Below, one piece after another: positions 33,067-41,053 of a stretch of 64,000 bases of DNA. The stretch is from Planctomycetota bacterium (GTDB taxonomy: Bacteria > Planctomycetota > UBA8742 > UBA2392). Each line of letters starts with the position of its first letter. Within the stretch, counting starts at the first letter, position 1. Made by a program: the position numbers and the translations under genes. The stretch covers positions 44,357 through 108,356 of the forward strand of contig JACKIE010000009.1 in the NCBI GenBank assembly GCA_020638635.1, read 5' to 3'. The notes below the pieces were generated by a model. The model had not been told where the DNA came from. It ran no database searches and was given only the letters and a program-made list of their open reading frames with translations.

Positions 33067-33095
33067 CCTCGCGGGCGTGGGGGGCGCCCGCGAGG
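33067..33095. terminator. Hairpin between the regulator and the second FG-GAP gene
   Basis: CCTCGCGGGCG (33067-33077) pairs with CGCCCGCGAGG (33085-33095). An A-run (33057-33061) supplies Ts on the minus strand. It sits at the equivalent place to 28732-28761, so the terminator is part of the duplicated unit. Confidence 0.75.
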
Positions 33096-33112
33096 TCGTT
33101 CGTTGCTTGAAG

Positions 33113-36100
33113 CTATGCCCGGTTGCCGCGCCGGCGGGTTGCCGCCAGCCCAGCCAACATGAACAGGAACAGCAAGCCGATCAGGCTGCTGCTGCTTCCA
33201 GCCGCGCAACCGCCGCCTCCGCCGCCCGAGCCGCCGCCGCTCGCGCCGCCGGTCACGCTGGTGGCGCTGCCCGTCACGCCGAAGCTGAACGGGGTGGCGG
33301 TGCTCGCGTCGTTGTGGCTGAAGCTGACGATAGCGCCGAAGGTGCCCTCCGCGGCCGCGGTGTATGTCACCGTGAAGCTGGTGCTCTGGCCCGCGGGCAC
33401 GGTCGCCAGCATGCCGGTGGTGTCGAGGCTGAACTGGCCGGCACCCGGGCCGCTGAGGCCGGGGGCGCCCAGGGTCAGGTTCGCGTTACCGGCGTTCTCG
33501 ACCGTGATGGTGACCGGGGCCGAGGCGCCGCCTACCAGCAGGCTGCCGAAGTTGCGGTTGCCCGATGCGCCTGCGCCGTTGGCGATCACGCTGCCGCCCT
33601 CGCGCACCACGATCAGCGCCACCGGGGCGGGCGTGGTGCCGACGCCGGTCACCTGGAAGGTCCAGGGCGTGGTGGTTGAGCCGTCGTTGTGCGCGATCTC
33701 GACTGTCGCGGTCTTGCTGCCGGCGCTGGCAGGGTCGAAGGCTACGGTGAACTGCGTGTATCCGCTGGGGGCCACGGAGCTCGCGGTTGTGCCGGTGTTC
33801 AGCACGAAGTCGGCTGCGCCCGCGCCGCTGAGGCTCACGCCGTTTACGGCCAGGTTGGCGTTGCCGCCGTTGTAGATTACCACGGTCAGGGCCGCGGTGG
33901 CGCCCGCCGTCACCAGCTGCGAGCCGAAGTCACGCCCGCCGGAAGCGTTTGCGCCGTTGCTGATGGGCGCGCCGCCCACGCTGGACTCGTAGACGGCCAT
34001 GGAGGGCGTCGGCGCAGCGCCCACCACGATGCTGAAGCTGAAGGTGGCGATGCCGCCGTTGCCGTCGTTCGCGCTCAGGTTCACGGTATGCGTCGTGCCG
34101 CCCGCGTTGAAAGTGCCGCTGGAGGGGTTCAGGGTATAACCGGACGCCTGGGCCGCGCTGCTGAACTCGCTGTCCAGGATGCCGGTGCCGGCGCTGTTGC
34201 TGACCGTGCCGGCCAGGCTCACGTTGTCGTTCTCGGGGTCACTGATGCTGATGGCCAGGTTCAGGCTCGCGAGAGTGGCGCCGTAGGCCACGTTGAGGCT
34301 GCTGCTGTTGCCGACCGTTGCGCTGTTGCTGGTGACGCCGATGGAGGGCGGGTTGTTGGGCGCGGCGCCCACCACGATGTCGAAGCTGAACACGGTAGTT
34401 TCGCTGCCGTCGTTGGCGGTCAGTGTGAAGTGATGGGTGACTCCGCCCTGGTTGAAGGTGCCGCTGGTGGGGCTGAGGGTGTAGGGGGCCGGCGCTAAGT
34501 TGTGGCTGAATTCGGAAATCAGGATGCCCTGCGTGGGGATGTTGGTGATCTGGGCGCCAACGCTGACCGCGTCGAGGTTGGCGTCGGTCACGCTGAGTTG
34601 CAGGTTCAGCGAGGCCAGCGTGGCGTTGTAGCCCACGTTGATGACGCCCGCGTTCGCCACGGGGCCGCTGTTCGCAGTGACGCTCAACAACGGCGCGTTG
34701 CTGCCGTTGATGCAGATTTTGTCGGGTGTGCCTGCGTCCAGGTCGCCGTCGCCATCCACGTCCGCGAACGCCATCGAGTGCGCCGGCGTGCCCAGCGTGA
34801 CGCTGCCGCTGAACTGGCCGTTGCCCGGGTTGATCATGATGTAGCTGTTGGCGCCCTCGAAGCCCACGGCCAGGTCGAGGTCGCCGTCGCCGTCGATGTC
34901 CACGGGCTCAAGGCCGTAGGGGCTTTCCGGCATGCTGAGGGTGAGGGGGCTGCCAAACGCGCCGCTGCCGTTGTTGAACAGCAGGGTGACGCGGTCCCAC
35001 GTCGGCGGGCTGGCGGAGGGCTGGCCGATGTGCGAAAGCGCGACGTCCAGGTGACCGTCGCCGTTCAGGTCGGCGACCGCGACCGCGCTGGCAACGGCGG
35101 TGGCGCCCAGGTCCACGCGGTTGATCCAGTAAAAGTTGGCGGCGCCGTCATTCAGGTACACCCAGGACTGCACGGGGCCGAAGCCGAAGTTGGCGTTGAA
35201 GACGTCAAGGTCGCCGTCGTTGTCGAAGTCGGCCAGGCGCACGCCCCAGGTGATGTCCAGCACCTCGGTGGTGCTGGTGGAGACATAGAAGAAACCCTTG
35301 CGCGTGAAGTTACCGTTGCCGTCGTTCAGGTAGATGTCATTGGGCGCGTCCGAGACGGCGCCGTTGGCGACCACGAAATCCACGTCGCCGTCGCCGTCAA
35401 GGTCGCCCACGTCCACGTCGTTCGAGTACTCGCTGCCCGTGCCGAAGGGGACGCCGCTGCCGAAGTTGCCGCTGCCGTCATTCAGGTAAATCAGGTTCTG
35501 GCCTGACCAGGTGCCGCCCTGGGTGACCATGGGCGAGCTGACCACGATGATGTCCAGGTCGCCGTCTGATTCCACGTCTGCGAGCGCGCAGTGGTAGGCG
35601 CCATAGTTGGTGGTGCTCAAGGCCGAGGACGTGAACGCACCCGTGCCGTCGTTCTCGAGCAGGTAGGACAGGCCGTTGTCGATGGCCACGGCGTCAAGGT
35701 CGCCGTCATTGTCGAAGTCGCCGAACTCGAGGTCCCAGCCCGCGGCGCAACCCGTGGCGTGCTGCGCGCTGTTGAACACGCCGGGGCCCGCGGCGCTGGC
35801 CGCGCGGAAGCGCCACAGGTGCGGCGCCGCCAGCGGCGTGCTGGCCTGGCTCTGCAGGCCGGTGGTCAGCACGGCCTCGATTTCCTCGCCGGGCAGCAGG
35901 TCGGTGGCCGGGTTAAAGGACAGGCTGTTGGTGCCGCCGCCGCTCAGCGCGCCGGGCAGCCAGCCGCGCAGGTTGCTGCGCACGCGGAAGGCGTTCGCGG
36001 ATGGATTCGCCATCGCGCTCGAGAAGCCGGCCGTCAGGTTGGTGTTGAGGGGCGCGTCGCTGTCGTGCCGCACGGGCGACAGCGAAGTCACGTTGGGCTG

Positions 36101-36160
36101 CGCGGCGAGCGTCGCGGCCAGGGCCAGCAGAGTGATCAGGCAGGGTATGCGAGTGAACAT
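33113..36160 (-). CDS. Large FG-GAP/VCBS-repeat surface protein with choice-of-anchor-D-like domains and C-terminal sorting signal (copy 2)
   Basis: 1015 residues from the ATG at about 36160 (GGAGGAG before it). Same order as copy 1: signal peptide (MFTRIPCLITLLALAATLAA), Big_5-like domain (VTSLSPVRHDSDAPLNTNLT), FG-GAP blades (VGDLDGDGDVDFVVANG), cadherin-like segments and two ASH-like domains, then SGGGGGGCAAGSSS, a hydrophobic helix and RRRGNRA. It has one extra cadherin-like repeat (LAISISDPENDNVSLAGTVS). The last ASH domain is almost identical in nucleotide sequence to copy 1 (33290-33540 against 28955-29215), while the blades have diverged. An extracellular, calcium-dependent adhesin or matrix protein is the likely role. 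Confidence 0.88.
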   Translation of the reverse strand: MFTRIPCLITLLALAATLAAQPNVTSLSPVRHDSDAPLNTNLTAGFSSAMANPSANAFRVRSNLRGWLPGALSGGGTNSLSFNPATDLLPGEEIEAVLTTGLQSQASTPLAAPHLWRFRAASAAGPGVFNSAQHATGCAAGWDLEFGDFDNDGDLDAVAIDNGLSYLLENDGTGAFTSSALSTTNYGAYHCALADVESDGDLDIIVVSSPMVTQGGTWSGQNLIYLNDGSGNFGSGVPFGTGSEYSNDVDVGDLDGDGDVDFVVANGAVSDAPNDIYLNDGNGNFTRKGFFYVSTSTTEVLDITWGVRLADFDNDGDLDVFNANFGFGPVQSWVYLNDGAANFYWINRVDLGATAVASAVAVADLNGDGHLDVALSHIGQPSASPPTWDRVTLLFNNGSGAFGSPLTLSMPESPYGLEPVDIDGDGDLDLAVGFEGANSYIMINPGNGQFSGSVTLGTPAHSMAFADVDGDGDLDAGTPDKICINGSNAPLLSVTANSGPVANAGVINVGYNATLASLNLQLSVTDANLDAVSVGAQITNIPTQGILISEFSHNLAPAPYTLSPTSGTFNQGGVTHHFTLTANDGSETTVFSFDIVVGAAPNNPPSIGVTSNSATVGNSSSLNVAYGATLASLNLAISISDPENDNVSLAGTVSNSAGTGILDSEFSSAAQASGYTLNPSSGTFNAGGTTHTVNLSANDGNGGIATFSFSIVVGAAPTPSMAVYESSVGGAPISNGANASGGRDFGSQLVTAGATAALTVVIYNGGNANLAVNGVSLSGAGAADFVLNTGTTASSVAPSGYTQFTVAFDPASAGSKTATVEIAHNDGSTTTPWTFQVTGVGTTPAPVALIVVREGGSVIANGAGASGNRNFGSLLVGGASAPVTITVENAGNANLTLGAPGLSGPGAGQFSLDTTGMLATVPAGQSTSFTVTYTAAAEGTFGAIVSFSHNDASTATPFSFGVTGSATSVTGGASGGGSGGGGGGCAAGSSSSLIGLLFLFMLAGLAATRRRGNRA

Positions 36161-36201
36161 TCGTACTCCTCCGTAGGAAATCGACATGCCCACTATGTAC
36201 C

Positions 36202-36239
36202 TGATTAGGGATGATAAATGAAAAACAGCACTTGATTAG
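36202..36239. promoter_or_regulatory. Repeated TGATTAG sites in the divergent region of module copy 2
   Basis: TGATTAG occurs at 36202-36208 and again at 36233-36239, 31 bases apart, which is three helical turns. The first lies in the palindrome CCTGATTAGG. Both are between the divergent FG-GAP and regulator genes, so they are candidate operator half-sites. No copy is seen in the other module. Confidence 0.3.
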
Positions 36240-36297
36240 TGTCCCGCAACTGGTACAAGACCTGTACGCCCGGACGAATCGGGGACAGGAGCCCGCC

Positions 36298-37806
36298 ATG
36301 ACCACTGACACCGACCGCAACGCCGAACGCGCCGATGCCATCCAGAAGCGCCTGACCGAGCTTGCCCAGCAGCACTCCCAGGCCGACATCTCGCGCAAGA
36401 CGGAGTTTTCGCGCAACAACGTCAGCCGCTACGTCAACGGCACCCGAATGCCGATCGAGTTTGCGGCGGCGCTGGTCGAGGGCCTGGGCGTCAACCCGGC
36501 CTGGTTGCTTACCGGCGAGGGCACGCCCTACTTGTCCGACATTAGCGGCGGCACGCGGGAAATGGCCGGCGACCTGCTGGCGCTGGTGGAGGCCATGGCG
36601 GCCGTGAACCGCATGCGCCTGGGGTCATTGACCGGCAAGCACCATCTCGGCGTGCTGCGCGAGCTGAACGAGGCGCTCAGCAAATATGAGGGCTTGCGCG
36701 CCAACCTGAACAAGCACAGCCGCGCGATCTTCCTGAAGCTGATTGAAGACACTCGCGCCGCCTTGATGAAGCGCGACCTGAACCGCGCCGAGACGCTGCT
36801 GCAGGCCCTCGGGCAGGTCTCGCGCCTGACCGACGACGACCACCTGCGCGCGCAGTACGAGGGCGTGCAGTCCCACTTCCACCACTACGCCGGCGACTCC
36901 GAGGCCGCCCTGCCGCACCAGCGCCGCAGCTACCTTTCCTTCCTTGTGAACCACGGACGTTTCGACGAGTGGATGCTGCCCGAGGCGCATAACTTCGTGT
37001 CGGTGCTGCACGCCTGCTCGCGCCTGCACGAGGCGCGTCGCTGCGCGCGCGCCGCATTCGCCATGACCGACAACAGCGCACCCACACTCGAGGTCGCCGC
37101 CGCGACGCTGGACCTGGAACTGGGCGATCTGCAGCGCGGGCTCGATTCCCTGCGCCGCCAGTTACCGCTGGTACCCGCCGACTACGCCCACAACGTCGAG
37201 CACTCCCTGGCTCGCGGCCAGCTGCTGGAAGGCTCCATGAACATCCACCAGGCCGTCACCTTCGGTGGCGATACCGAGGCCAAGTGGAGCCGCCTGGCAA
37301 GCTGGGCCACCTTCAGCGAGCGCAAGGAGGACCTGCGACTGGTTGCCGAGCTGGGCATCGGCCGCCGCAAGGGGCTACTCGATCCCGAGAACGTGCTGGC
37401 TGTGCAGGTTTCCTGCCTGCGCGAAGTGCTGGCCGAGGGCGGCGCCACGGCCGCGCAGCGCCTGCTGGTGCACATCGAAAACACGCAGCAGAAGGGCGAT
37501 GCGGTAAGCCGTCTCGGCGAGCAGGTGCTGGCGACGCAGCTGTTCCGGCTGGGCGGCCAGCGCAAGCAGGCGCTCAAGCACCTGGAGCATGCGCAGGAGC
37601 TGATCGACAGCCTTGACCCCGAGCTCACGCCGCGCGTGGAAGTGCGCGCCCTGCACGCCCGCAATGTTCTTCTGCTGCTTGACGACGCGCCCAAGGCTGA
37701 GGCACACCAGCGCATGCGCCGCCAGGCTGAGGCCTTCGTGAAAGACTACTTCGACCGCGGCTACCACTGCCTGAAGCCCCTGGCGGAGCTGCTGGCGACG
37801 CCCTGA
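36298..37806 (+). CDS. CI-repressor-type HTH protein with a long TPR-like helical domain (copy 2)
   Basis: 502 residues from the ATG at 36298, which has AGGAG (36287-36291); the frame is open to 36211 but without a ribosome site. The HTH region (HSQADISRKTEFSRNNVSRY, GTRMPIEFAAALVEGLGVNP, AWLLTGEGTPYLSD) is clearly homologous to copy 1. The helical part is more diverged (LEVAAATLDLELGDLQRGLD). It is divergent from FG-GAP copy 2. The pairing of each regulator with its own surface-protein gene after duplication argues that regulator and target co-evolve. Confidence 0.8.
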   Translation: MTTDTDRNAERADAIQKRLTELAQQHSQADISRKTEFSRNNVSRYVNGTRMPIEFAAALVEGLGVNPAWLLTGEGTPYLSDISGGTREMAGDLLALVEAMAAVNRMRLGSLTGKHHLGVLRELNEALSKYEGLRANLNKHSRAIFLKLIEDTRAALMKRDLNRAETLLQALGQVSRLTDDDHLRAQYEGVQSHFHHYAGDSEAALPHQRRSYLSFLVNHGRFDEWMLPEAHNFVSVLHACSRLHEARRCARAAFAMTDNSAPTLEVAAATLDLELGDLQRGLDSLRRQLPLVPADYAHNVEHSLARGQLLEGSMNIHQAVTFGGDTEAKWSRLASWATFSERKEDLRLVAELGIGRRKGLLDPENVLAVQVSCLREVLAEGGATAAQRLLVHIENTQQKGDAVSRLGEQVLATQLFRLGGQRKQALKHLEHAQELIDSLDPELTPRVEVRALHARNVLLLLDDAPKAEAHQRMRRQAEAFVKDYFDRGYHCLKPLAELLATP

Positions 37807-37870
37807 AAAAATCACAGTAACGGGATGGACCGGCCCTCACGCGGAGTTACCTCTGCGGGAGGAGCCCGCC

Positions 37871-38287
37871 ATGAAACGCGCGCCCGTCAAGAACCGCCTG
37901 GCCCTGTTCCTGGACAGAAACGGCAACGTCGCCGGTGTGGACGACGACGCCCGCTCGTTCGCATCCATCGCGATGCTCGAGGAGGGGCAGGATGAGACCG
38001 TTCCCGTCGCCTTCGAGGGCGAAGACATCGGCGAGCTGGTCGGCATGCTCGATGAGCTGGGCGCGACCGACGTGGTTGCCGCCTGGTTCGAGGACGAAGG
38101 CTTCGGCAGCTTCGAAGGCGAGGGCTTCGCCCTCTGGCTGGTGCCCTCCGAAACCAGCGCCCGCGAGGCCATCCAGCAATGGCACGAGAACACCCTGACC
38201 CAGGCCGAGAAGGGCATCGAGGTCGTGCGCCGGGGCCATGTGCTGCACGCGCCGGCCGTCGAGAAACGCCCGCGCAGCTCGGAATGA
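37871..38287 (+). CDS. NifX/Nitro_FeMo-Co family protein, first of a pair
   Basis: 138 residues, ATG at 37871 with GGGAGGAG before it. The protein follows the dinitrogenase FeMo-cofactor-biosynthesis fold: RLALFLDRNGNVAGVDDDAR with SFASIAML at the start, then LDELGATDVVAAWFEDEGFG, and FALWLVPSETSAREAIQQWH. The family binds metal clusters or acts as carrier, and many members occur outside nitrogen fixation. No nif gene is near. A second member follows 50 bp downstream. The C-terminal 20 residues are basic and probably disordered. Confidence 0.65.
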   Translation: MKRAPVKNRLALFLDRNGNVAGVDDDARSFASIAMLEEGQDETVPVAFEGEDIGELVGMLDELGATDVVAAWFEDEGFGSFEGEGFALWLVPSETSAREAIQQWHENTLTQAEKGIEVVRRGHVLHAPAVEKRPRSSE

Positions 38288-38337
38288 AGCCGCGCCGGCA
38301 GGCCGTTACTACTTTGGGCAAGCCACAGGAGAGAGCC

Positions 38338-38799
38338 ATGAAACGCGTCGCGCTGGTGTTGCACGAGAACGGGGACATCGCCCCCGTGGACGACGAAAGC
38401 AAGCACTTCGAGCGGGTGGAGATCTACGAAGTGGACGAACTGTCCGAACAGAAGCTGTCGCAGCACTTCGACCCCAAGGCCGCGGATTTCGACCTGGCCG
38501 AGGCCGCGGCGCTGGAGGGCATCACGGACGTGATCGGACAGCACTTCGAGCAGAAGTGCTTCGAGAAGCTGAAGGCGCGCGGCATCCACGTGTGGCTGGA
38601 AGCGCCGGAGAACAAGGCCGGCGTCGCGCTTGAGGCCTGGAAGGCGGGCCAGCTGCCGGAAGCCAAGGCCGGCGCCCACGCCGTACACGGCCCCGAGGGC
38701 AGGCGCGAAACCCGGCAAGGCCACCACCCGCGCCACGCCCAGCGCGGCAAGCGCCCTGACCGCGGCGTAAGCGCCCCGGCCCACGGCCCGAAGATTTAA
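38338..38799 (+). CDS. NifX/Nitro_FeMo-Co family protein, second of a pair
   Basis: 153 residues from the ATG at 38338 (AGGAGAG upstream). The match to the family is clearer than in the first copy: MKRVALVLHENGDIAPVDDE, then GITDVIGQHFEQKCFEKLKA and GIHVWLEAPENKAGVALEAW. One cysteine (QKCFEK) lies in the usual loop. The last 40 residues are rich in His, Arg, Gly and Pro (RRETRQGHHPRHAQRGKR) and could bind metal or nucleic acid. Tandem duplication with the preceding gene; role unknown. Confidence 0.68.
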   Translation: MKRVALVLHENGDIAPVDDESKHFERVEIYEVDELSEQKLSQHFDPKAADFDLAEAAALEGITDVIGQHFEQKCFEKLKARGIHVWLEAPENKAGVALEAWKAGQLPEAKAGAHAVHGPEGRRETRQGHHPRHAQRGKRPDRGVSAPAHGPKI

Positions 38800-38835
38800 C
38801 CAGCCCGAGAGCGGCACAGGCGCCTGGTTTGGAAA

Positions 38836-39184
38836 GCAACTGCGGTTGTCCACGAAGGGCACGAAGTTCACGAAGAAAGGCTAGTGCCACGCGGGGGCGC
38901 TAAGGCGCGAAAGGTCAGCCGTTGATTGACCATCATTCGCTGCGAGGGACGGGGAAAAGAACGCTGGGACGCCAAGGCCTCTGCGTTGCGGCACGCTGAT
39001 TGGCCGCTGGACCTGCAACCAACTTAAGGGCCGTTGCGATCCTGGCGTTTGATCCTTGTCCCTGAACCGGCACAGCGTTCGCATCACGCAAGACCCTTAG
39101 CGCCTTTGCGCCCCCGCGTGGATGATGCAGTTGTAGTTCTTCGTGAACTTCGTGCCCTTCGTGGGCAACCGCATTTGCAGTTGG
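38836..39184. repeat. Triple-nested inverted element in the gap 38800-39279
   Basis: Three pairs of arms are nested. Outer: GCAACTGC plus CACGAAGG-type words (38836-38877) against the complement (39137-39184). Middle: 38887-38914 (ACGCGGGGGCGCTAAGGCGC) against 39094-39121. Inner: GAACGCTG (about 38961) against CAGCGTTC (about 39072). The outer words and their GCAACTGC flank repeat those inside the element at 13652-13752. The remaining centre holds nothing I recognise. It is not followed by a T-run and carries no open frame worth calling. Confidence 0.8.
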
Positions 39185-39231
39185 CTTTTCGGCGAGGGCG
39201 GGAAGCTCGAATACGGCCGAGTTACGACAAC

Positions 39232-39272
39232 GGGGACAGTCCCCAAATTCGGGGACAGTCCCCTTCTTTTTT
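39232..39272 (+). terminator. Double GGGGACAGTCCCC palindrome with T-run
   Basis: GGGGACAGTCCCC occurs at 39232-39244 and 39251-39263, each a palindrome and also able to pair with the other. TTCTTTTTT follows on the plus strand. It could stop transcripts arriving from the left. It lies just beyond the 3' end of the phosphatase gene. Confidence 0.6.
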
Positions 39273-39279
39273 CGCGCTG

Positions 39280-40125
39280 TTACTTCAGATCCAGCTTGGG
39301 CAGCTTGCCGTGCAGGGCCTTGATGGCCGCTTCGTGCAGCGCGCCGTTGCTGCATACCACGTTGCCGCTGTAGACCGTTTCCTCGCCGCTGAAATCCGTC
39401 AGCTTGCCGCCCGCTTCCTTCAGCAGTGCGGCGAACGGCGCGATGTCCCACTCGCGGATCTTGGGCTCGAAACTTATGTCCATGCGCCCTGTCGCAACCA
39501 GCAGGTGGCCCCAGCAGTGGCCGAAGCCGCGGTCCTTGCGCGTGGCGGCGCGCAGCTTCAGGAACGCGCCCACCTGCCCCGCGCGGTGGAAGGCGCCCTG
39601 GCCGGTGGTGCTGATCATGGCCTCACGCAACTCGGACTGCGGGCTGACCTGCGCGCGGATGGCGCGCTCGCGCAACGTTTCCACGTCGTAGGCGCCGGTG
39701 GTGTCCTGCACCCACCAGCAGCCCTGGCCCCTGGCCGCCCACGCGAACTCGCGCTGCGCGGGCATGAACACGATGCCCGCCACCATCTCGCCCTCGTGCT
39801 CGAGGCCCACCAGTGTGCCGAAAATCGGGATCTTGCGGATGAACGCCTCGGTGCCGTCCAGCGGGTCGATGATCCACTTGAAGCCGCTGGTGCCGTGCTC
39901 GTCCTCGTGCTCTTCGCCCACGATCGCGTCGTCCGGGAACACCGCGCCGATGCGCTCGCGCAGAATCTTTTCCGCACGCGAATCCGCCTGGGTCACCGGG
40001 CTGCCGTCGCCCTTCCACACCACATCGATCCCCATGCCGAAGTAAAACTCGGCCACGGCCTTGCCCGCGTCGAATGTCGCATCCAGCGCCAGCGCCAGCC
40101 GCGATGTGATTGCCTTGTCGGTCAT
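39280..40125 (-). CDS. Inositol-monophosphatase-family phosphatase
   Basis: 281 residues from the ATG at 40125, which follows TATCTT by six bases. Motifs of the lithium-sensitive phosphatase family are complete: DAIVGEEHEDE, WIIDPLDGTEAFIRKIP and EWDIAPFAALLKEAGGKLTD. The metal-binding acids are all present. Substrate cannot be read from sequence alone: IMPase, histidinol-phosphatase (HisN type) and 3'-phosphoadenosine phosphatases share these motifs; the overall pattern (ISTTGQGAFHRAGQ; FGHCWGHLLVATGRMDISFE) is closest to the HisN-like branch. No his gene is adjacent. Confidence 0.88.
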   Translation of the reverse strand: MTDKAITSRLALALDATFDAGKAVAEFYFGMGIDVVWKGDGSPVTQADSRAEKILRERIGAVFPDDAIVGEEHEDEHGTSGFKWIIDPLDGTEAFIRKIPIFGTLVGLEHEGEMVAGIVFMPAQREFAWAARGQGCWWVQDTTGAYDVETLRERAIRAQVSPQSELREAMISTTGQGAFHRAGQVGAFLKLRAATRKDRGFGHCWGHLLVATGRMDISFEPKIREWDIAPFAALLKEAGGKLTDFSGEETVYSGNVVCSNGALHEAAIKALHGKLPKLDLK

Positions 40126-40131
40126 GCCGGC

Positions 40132-40137
40132 AAGATA
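40132..40137 (-). promoter_or_regulatory. -10-like TATCTT six bases before the phosphatase
   Basis: TATCTT then GCCGGC then ATG on the minus strand, without a Shine-Dalgarno. It is another case of the leaderless geometry. Confidence 0.4.
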
Positions 40138-40218
40138 GCTTGGCCCGCGGCCGGACGCGACAGCCGGAGCGCCGCTCGCTAGACTGCGCGGGCTCACATC
40201 CAACCGGAAAGGAAAGCC

Positions 40219-40947
40219 ATGAACCGTACCCAGTTCGCATTGTCGCTGGCCGTGATGGGCCTGATGTCCCTGGTCGGCAGCTTCGTCGCCGTTTACGCCC
40301 TGCAGGGCGCGCCCGTGCAGGCCCAGAAAGAGGAAGCCGCCGAAGTGGTGAAAGGCGGCGGTTTCGTGCTGGTTGACAAGAAAGGCAACCCGCGCGCCAG
40401 CCTGGATATCGGCGACGACAACGAGGTGCGCTTCACACTGATTGACAGCGAGGGCAAAGGCCGCGTGCAGTTGAACTCGGGCGGCGAGCGCGCGTACATC
40501 GCGCTGCTGGACCGCAGCCAGCAGATCCGCTACCTGGTGGGCCAGGACGACAGCATGGTGATGGAGACCTACCTCGACGCCAAGGGCAAGAACCGCATGA
40601 TCAGCCAGTTCAAGGACGGCGGCCAGAGCCTGTTCTCGTTCAACAGCGAGGCCGGCGAAAACCTGATGAGCCTGATGGCCGGCCCCAAGGACGCCTCCAC
40701 CCTGCTGCTCAAGGACCCCACCGGCAAGAACGGCGTCACCGTGTTCGCCAAGGACGACCAGGCCACCATGCAGCTCGATTGCGGCGGCGGCAGCATTCTG
40801 TCGGCCGTGCTGGGCGACGGCCGCCCGGTGTTCGCGCTCAGCAAGGCCGACAAGCTGCGCCTGCGCGCCATGCTGGGCGAAGACGGCACACCGGAGTTCA
40901 TCTTCCTGAACGACAAGAAGGAGGCCACCTGGCGGGCCGGCAAGTAA
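40219..40947 (+). CDS. Exported beta-repeat protein of unknown function
   Basis: 242 residues, ATG at 40219 with GGAAAGGAAAG upstream. An uncleaved or cleaved N-terminal helix (FALSLAVMGLMSLVGSFVAV) exports or anchors the protein. The rest is a run of about 20-residue beta units with a 'D-x-x-G-x-x-R' rhythm (LVDKKGNPRASLDIGDDNEV; LLDRSQQIRYLVGQDDSMVM; FLNDKKEATWRAGK), perhaps a beta-helix or propeller. I know no named family. A word-repeat hairpin follows its stop. Confidence 0.7.
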   Translation: MNRTQFALSLAVMGLMSLVGSFVAVYALQGAPVQAQKEEAAEVVKGGGFVLVDKKGNPRASLDIGDDNEVRFTLIDSEGKGRVQLNSGGERAYIALLDRSQQIRYLVGQDDSMVMETYLDAKGKNRMISQFKDGGQSLFSFNSEAGENLMSLMAGPKDASTLLLKDPTGKNGVTVFAKDDQATMQLDCGGGSILSAVLGDGRPVFALSKADKLRLRAMLGEDGTPEFIFLNDKKEATWRAGK

Positions 40948-40954
40948 AGGCTGA

Positions 40955-41027
40955 AGTACAAAGTCCAGAGTACAGGGTGCCGAGTACGGCCGCTCTGTAC
41001 TCTGGACCCGGCACGCTGTACTCGTAG
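40955..41027. repeat. Inverted word-repeat element (AGTACAG/GTCCAG type)
   Basis: The left arm 40955-40989 and right arm 40995-41027 are complementary assortments of AGTACAG, GTCCAG and GGTGCCGAGTAC-type words. The same words build the element at 50201-50324. It lies between the exported beta protein and arfB and may act as a terminator for the former. Confidence 0.75.
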
Positions 41028-41053
41028 TCGCAACCGCGTTGCGTTAGGTGTGC

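Noticed and set aside
24240..37806. A complete prophage
   Set aside because: Only a capsid-like and a tail-fibre-like gene plus CI-type HTH domains are present; terminase, portal, tail, lysis and integrase genes are missing.
37871..38799. A nitrogen-fixation locus
   Set aside because: NifX-like domains occur in many non-fixing bacteria and no other nif gene is in the window.
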